Assembly (NCBI RefSeq): GCF_029223485.1
Contig: NZ_JARHTP010000011.1
Location: forward strand, 62,001-126,000
DNA from: Streptomyces coacervatus
Lineage (GTDB): Bacteria; Actinomycetota; Actinomycetes; Streptomycetales; Streptomycetaceae
DNA length: 64,000 nucleotides
Reading direction: 5' to 3'
Part shown: positions 60,367-64,000 of the stretch, piece by piece
Layout of the letters: each line of letters opens with the position of its first letter
How positions within the stretch are numbered: position 1 is the stretch's first letter
Translations under genes and position numbers: made by a program
Notes under the pieces: generated by a model
What the model was told of the DNA's origin: nothing
The model's database searches: none
What the model saw: only the letters and a program-made list of their open reading frames with translations

Positions 60367-61091
60367 GCAAGGTGGACGTCTTCCGCGCCCTGCACCGAAG
60401 GCGCGAGCCCGGTGACCCGCTGGTCCTGCCCGGCCCCTGGGACGCGGTCAGCGCCCGGGTGTTCGTGAAGGCCGGGTTCCCGGCGCTCGCGACGCCCAGC
60501 GCGGGGATCGCGTCCTCGCTCGGGTACGAGGACGGGGCCACGCCCGCCGACGAGATGTTCGCTGCGGTGGCGCGCATCTCCCGGGCGGTGGACGTGCCCG
60601 TGTCGGCCGACGTCGAGGGCGGGTACGGGCTGGCGCCGAAGGAACTGGTGGAGCGGCTGCTGGAGGCGGGGGCCGTGGGCTGCAACCTCGAGGACTCCAG
60701 CGGGGGCGTCCTCAAGGACCCGCACGAGCACGCCGAGTGGCTGGCCGAGGTGCGGTACGCGGCCGGGGACCGGCTCTTCGTCAACGCCCGTGTCGACACA
60801 TTCGAGTACGGGGACGGCAATCCCGAACGGGCCATCGAGCGGGCCGCGTTGTACGTCGCCGCCGGCGCCGACTGCATCTATCCGATCGGCGCCCCGGCGG
60901 ACGTACTCCCGCTCCTGCGGTCCGGCATCCAGGGGCCGATCAACGTGTACGGCACGCTGGACGGCGGCGGCCCCACGCCCACCGAACTCGGTGAACTCGG
61001 GGCCACCCGCGTCACGTTCGGGCCGGGGCTGCTGCGCTGGGCGGCACTGGCGCTGGAGGGGATGAGCGGAGAGCTCAGGAAGCGGATGTGA
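60363..61091 (+). CDS. Isocitrate lyase/PEP mutase family protein
   Basis: 242 residues from ATG 60363. The TIM barrel with Mg-binding VSADVEGGYG, GAVGCNLEDSSGG and VNARVDTFEYG fits the phosphonopyruvate hydrolase/PEP mutase branch. It cleaves or forms C-C or C-P bonds in 2-oxo acids. It overlaps the AhpD-like gene (ATGA), so the two work in one operon, probably under the MocR regulator. Substrate unknown. Confidence 0.88.
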   Translation: MSKVDVFRALHRRREPGDPLVLPGPWDAVSARVFVKAGFPALATPSAGIASSLGYEDGATPADEMFAAVARISRAVDVPVSADVEGGYGLAPKELVERLLEAGAVGCNLEDSSGGVLKDPHEHAEWLAEVRYAAGDRLFVNARVDTFEYGDGNPERAIERAALYVAAGADCIYPIGAPADVLPLLRSGIQGPINVYGTLDGGGPTPTELGELGATRVTFGPGLLRWAALALEGMSGELRKRM

Positions 61092-62048
61092 TCACGACAG
61101 CCACGCCTTCCAGGTGGACGCGTGGCTGTCCACCCACTTCTTCGCCGCCTGCTCGGGGGTGAGCTTCTGGTCGGCGATCAGCAGGGAGACCTCGTTCTGG
61201 TCCTCGGTCGTCCACTTGAACTTCTTCAGGAAGGCCGCCGCCTTGCCGCCCTTCTTCGCGAAGTCCGCGTTGAGGTACTTCTGCAGCGGGGTGTGCGGGT
61301 AGGCGCAGGTGATCTTCGCGGCGTCCGCGTCGCAGCCGTCCTTGTACGGCGGCAGCTTCACCTCGGTCATCGGGACCTTCTTGAACAGCCACTGCGGCGC
61401 GTACCAGTAAGTCAGGAAGGGCTTCTTCTCCTTGGCGAACTGCTTCATCTGCGTGATCTGCGCCGCCTCGGAACCGGCGAACACCACCTGGTAGTCCAGC
61501 TTCAGGTTGTTCACCAGCGCCTTGTCGTTGGTGACGTAGGACGGGGAGCCGTCCATCAGCTGGCCCCTGCCGCCGCTCTCCGCGGTGCGGAACAGCGACG
61601 AGTACTTGTTGAGGTTCTTCCAGTCGGTGATGTCCGGGTGCTGCTCGGCGAGATACGTCGGCACATACCAGCCGATGTGGCCGGTCACCCCGAGTCCGCC
61701 GCCGCGCGCGATCGTCTTCTTGTCCTCGACGTAGCGCTTCTCCTGGTCGGGGTGGCCCCAGTCCTCCATGATCGCGTCGACGCGGCCCTGGCTGAGCGCG
61801 TCCCAGGCGGGGACCTCGTCGACCTGGACGGTGTCGGCCCGGTAGCCGAGCTTGTGCTCCAGGAGGTACTGGGCGACGGCCACATTGGACTGCGCGCCCA
61901 CCCAGGACTGGACGGACAGGGTCACGGTCCTGGCGCCCTGCGCGTTGGCGAACGGGGACGCCTGCTTGGTCATGTCGGCTGCGCCGCAGCCGGTCAGCAG
62001 CAGAAGCGCCGACCCTGCGGCCACGGCGGTTGTCGTACGAAGTCGCAT
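61092..62048 (-). CDS. Glycine betaine-type ABC importer substrate-binding lipoprotein
   Basis: 318 residues. Lipobox LLLLTGCGAA (Cys near 21). The OpuAC fold is seen in TLSVQSWVGAQSNVAVAQYL, VDAIMEDWGHPDQE, GHIGWYVPTYLAEQHPDITD and FLTYWYAPQWLFKKV. Tryptophans suited to bind quaternary ammonium groups are present. Located one nucleotide after the permease gene; its stop (TGATCA) overlaps that of the convergent PEP-mutase-like gene. Confidence 0.9.
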   Translation of the reverse strand: MRLRTTTAVAAGSALLLLTGCGAADMTKQASPFANAQGARTVTLSVQSWVGAQSNVAVAQYLLEHKLGYRADTVQVDEVPAWDALSQGRVDAIMEDWGHPDQEKRYVEDKKTIARGGGLGVTGHIGWYVPTYLAEQHPDITDWKNLNKYSSLFRTAESGGRGQLMDGSPSYVTNDKALVNNLKLDYQVVFAGSEAAQITQMKQFAKEKKPFLTYWYAPQWLFKKVPMTEVKLPPYKDGCDADAAKITCAYPHTPLQKYLNADFAKKGGKAAAFLKKFKWTTEDQNEVSLLIADQKLTPEQAAKKWVDSHASTWKAWLS

Positions 62049-62049
62049 G

Positions 62050-63996
62050 TCACGCTCCCTTTTTCGCGCGGCGTTCGGTCGGCTGGGTCACCCGGTCGAG
62101 CATCAGGCCGAGGCAGACGATCGCGGCGCCCGCCACCAGGCCGGTCGCCAGGTCGCCCTGCGCGAGGCCGAACACGGTGTTGTAGCCGAGCGCGCCGCCG
62201 CCGACCAGGCCGCCGATGACGACCACGGCGAGGACCAGGACCACACCCTGGTTGACGGCGAGGAGCAACGCCGGGCGGGCGAGCGGGAGTTGGATCTGGC
62301 GGAGCTGCTGGCCGGGGGTCGCGCCGAGCGAGCGGGCCGACTCCAGGGCGGCCGGGTCGACCTGGCGCAGGCCCTGCGTGGTGATGCGGACGACGGCCGG
62401 CAGGGCGTAGACCACGGCCGCCGCGACGGCGGGGGCGCGGCCCACGCCGAACAGCGCGACCACCGGGATGAGGTACACGAACTGCGGCATCGTCTGGAAG
62501 ACGTCCAGGACCGGCCTCAGCAGCCGCTCGAAACGGTCGCTGCGGGCCGCCGCGATACCGGTCGCGAGACCCAGCACGAGGGTGACGGCGACGGCCGCCA
62601 GCACCTGGGAGAGAGTGTCGAGCGACGGCGTCCATACGCCGAGCACGCCGATCGCGGCCATGGCGAGGACCGCGGTGAGCGCGGTGCGCCAGGTGCCGAT
62701 CAGCCAGGCCAGGGCGGCGACCACGAGCAGCACCGACCACCAGGGCAGCCACTGCAGACCGCTGCGGACGGGGTTCAGCACCCAGGTCGTGAAGTGGGCC
62801 GCCCAGTCGGCGGTGCCGCCCACGACGGGCACGCCCGAGTAGAGGTGGGCGGTCATCCAGTCGACGGCGCGATTGACCGGTTCGGCGATGTTCAGCGTCC
62901 AGGCGCCGGGCCAGTCGAGACGGCCCGCGAGCCGTCCGGCGAGCGCCACGGCGACGGCGGCGACGGCCGCGTAGAGCCAGGTCCGGGGGCTGCTCTCGTG
63001 CTCGCCCCCGGCTCGCTCGCCCGCGGCGCCGGTCACGCGGTCCAGTACGACGGCGAGCAGCACGATGGGGATACCGGCCGAAAGCGCCGCGCCCACGTCG
63101 ACCGAGGCCAGCGCCTGGTAGACGCGGTCACCGAGACCGCCCGCGCCGATGACGGAGGCGATGACGGCCATCGACAGCGCCATCATGATCGTCTGGTTGA
63201 GGCCGAGCAGGAGTTCCTTGCTGGCCAGCGGGATACGGGCGGTCAGCAGCCGCTGGCGTGCGGTGGAGCCGAGCGACTCGACCGCCTCCAGCACCTCCTT
63301 GTCGGCGCCGCGCAGACCGAGGGAGGTGAGGCGGGCCATCGGCGGGGCGGCATAGACGACGGTGGCGAGGACGGCCGCGGGGACGCCCATGCCGAAGACC
63401 AGCACCACGGGCAGCAGATACGCGTAGGCAGGCATCACCTGCATGGTGTCCAGCACCGGGCGCAGGGTGCGGTCGAGACGGTCGGAGAGACCGGCGGCGA
63501 GGCCGAGCACCACTCCGACAGCAACCGACGCGAGCACGGCGACCACCATGAGCGCGAGCGTCTGCATGGTCGGCACCCACATGCCGAGCAGGCCGCAGGT
63601 GAGGAAGGCTGCCGCCGTGCCGATCGCGAGCCGTACTCCGGCGACGCGCCAGGCGACGAGCGCTCCGAGGGCCGTGACGCCGGTCCATCCCGCGGCGAGG
63701 AGCACCAGGTATACGGCGCGTACGGAGATCACGACGGCGTTGCTCATGTAGCCGAAGCCGTAGAGGAACAGGGGGTGGCTGTCCCGGTTGTCGATGATCC
63801 AGTTGCTGGCGGTGGTGAGGGGGTTGGTGAGGTCGACGGTTAGGGCTTCGGGCCAACTGCCGCTTGCCCACTTGGCGTTGGCGAGCGGGACGAGGATCGC
63901 GGCGGCGAGGGCGAGAAGCAGGAGCTTCTGGGCCGCGCGGTGCCTGAGCAGACCGCCGGGCAGCGCGCGCGGGGCGGATGCGGTGACCGTTGCCAT
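62050..63996 (-). CDS. Glycine betaine-type ABC importer permease, two permease domains in one chain
   Basis: 648 residues from ATG 63996. Two homologous ProW-type permease halves, each with its coupling EAA-like loop (PPMARLTSLGLRGADKEVLE in half 1 and LPAVVRITTQGLRQVDPAAL in half 2) and a matching DTMQVMPAYAYLLPV / DVFQTMPQFVYLIPV segment. Most family members carry one such domain per chain and dimerise. The sequence before ATG reads TCTAATG, so an upstream gene, most likely the ATPase, probably ends in an overlapping TAA. Confidence 0.9.
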   Translation of the reverse strand: MATVTASAPRALPGGLLRHRAAQKLLLLALAAAILVPLANAKWASGSWPEALTVDLTNPLTTASNWIIDNRDSHPLFLYGFGYMSNAVVISVRAVYLVLLAAGWTGVTALGALVAWRVAGVRLAIGTAAAFLTCGLLGMWVPTMQTLALMVVAVLASVAVGVVLGLAAGLSDRLDRTLRPVLDTMQVMPAYAYLLPVVLVFGMGVPAAVLATVVYAAPPMARLTSLGLRGADKEVLEAVESLGSTARQRLLTARIPLASKELLLGLNQTIMMALSMAVIASVIGAGGLGDRVYQALASVDVGAALSAGIPIVLLAVVLDRVTGAAGERAGGEHESSPRTWLYAAVAAVAVALAGRLAGRLDWPGAWTLNIAEPVNRAVDWMTAHLYSGVPVVGGTADWAAHFTTWVLNPVRSGLQWLPWWSVLLVVAALAWLIGTWRTALTAVLAMAAIGVLGVWTPSLDTLSQVLAAVAVTLVLGLATGIAAARSDRFERLLRPVLDVFQTMPQFVYLIPVVALFGVGRAPAVAAAVVYALPAVVRITTQGLRQVDPAALESARSLGATPGQQLRQIQLPLARPALLLAVNQGVVLVLAVVVIGGLVGGGALGYNTVFGLAQGDLATGLVAGAAIVCLGLMLDRVTQPTERRAKKGA

Positions 63997-64000
63997 TAGA

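Noticed and set aside
61852..63843. 663-codon plus-strand frame opposite the betaine permease
   Set aside because: Made of Gly/Arg/Asp/His-rich low-complexity sequence; the minus strand holds the permease with both coupling loops.
1..64000. tRNA genes, rRNA, insertion sequences, CRISPR arrays or phage attachment sites
   Set aside because: Looked for by eye on both strands; no cloverleaf with a TTCGA-type arm, no transposase and no regular spacer array was found. A tRNA scan could still find something missed.

Overview
The window is a piece of a high-GC actinobacterial chromosome, almost certainly a Streptomyces. The third codon positions are nearly all G or C, many genes start with GTG, two-component and LuxR/TetR/MocR regulators are abundant, and several families typical of that genus appear (DUF1877, SCO4848-type membrane protein, an MmpS-like protein, a long-form GlyA). 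The order sdhCDAB ... metallophosphoesterase, small membrane protein, D-Ala-D-Ala carboxypeptidase, YihY, SDR, 2'-5' RNA ligase-like, trpS, glyA, rocD matches, from memory, the SCO48xx core region of S. coelicolor. No rRNA, tRNA, CRISPR array or complete insertion sequence was seen.

Layout. 1-5.1 kb: an ECF sigma factor with a translationally linked membrane protein, a small protein of unknown function, a secreted OB-fold-like protein, a disrupted archaeal-type ATPase and a YcxB-like membrane protein. 5.4-14.6 kb: an 8.6-kb secreted RHS/YD-repeat toxin ending in a non-specific nuclease domain; its SMI1/KNR4 (SUKH) immunity gene overlaps the toxin's 3' end. 14.8-24.1 kb: an MmpS-like protein, a PGRP-type amidase, an MFS exporter, a paralogue of the 1.3-kb small protein, DUF1877 and two unknown proteins, a GH20 hexosaminidase and an OHCU-decarboxylase-like protein. 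24.3-27.7 kb: the succinate dehydrogenase operon closed by a strong terminator.

27.9-36.7 kb: the most unusual part. Four tightly packed co-directional genes encode a very acidic glycine-zipper protein, an HExxH zincin-like protein, a 650-residue protein of unknown fold, and a three-domain murein hydrolase. None has a recognisable signal peptide. A large LuxR-family ATPase regulator follows. I regard the four genes as a candidate undescribed effector or lytic module. 36.8-42.7 kb: a VOC protein with a palindrome across its start codon, a TetR regulator, an MMPL exporter with a C-terminal carboxypeptidase-regulatory-like domain, and an OmpR-type two-component system. 42.7-64 kb: an anti-sigma-like ATPase, a peptide-binding protein, cell-wall and housekeeping genes, a glyA gene behind a recognisable ZTP (pfl) riboswitch, a rocD-like aminotransferase, a YgiC/YgiB-like pair, a MocR regulator divergent from an AhpD-like/PEP-mutase-like operon, and the binding protein and fused permease of a glycine-betaine-type ABC importer whose ATPase probably lies beyond the right edge.

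A modular GC-rich intergenic repeat occurs five times (20.4, 24.05, 30.2, 36.65 and 51.5 kb). It always lies downstream of a gene and in that gene's own orientation; in two cases the reading frame runs into the repeat, so the repeat encodes the protein's C-terminus.
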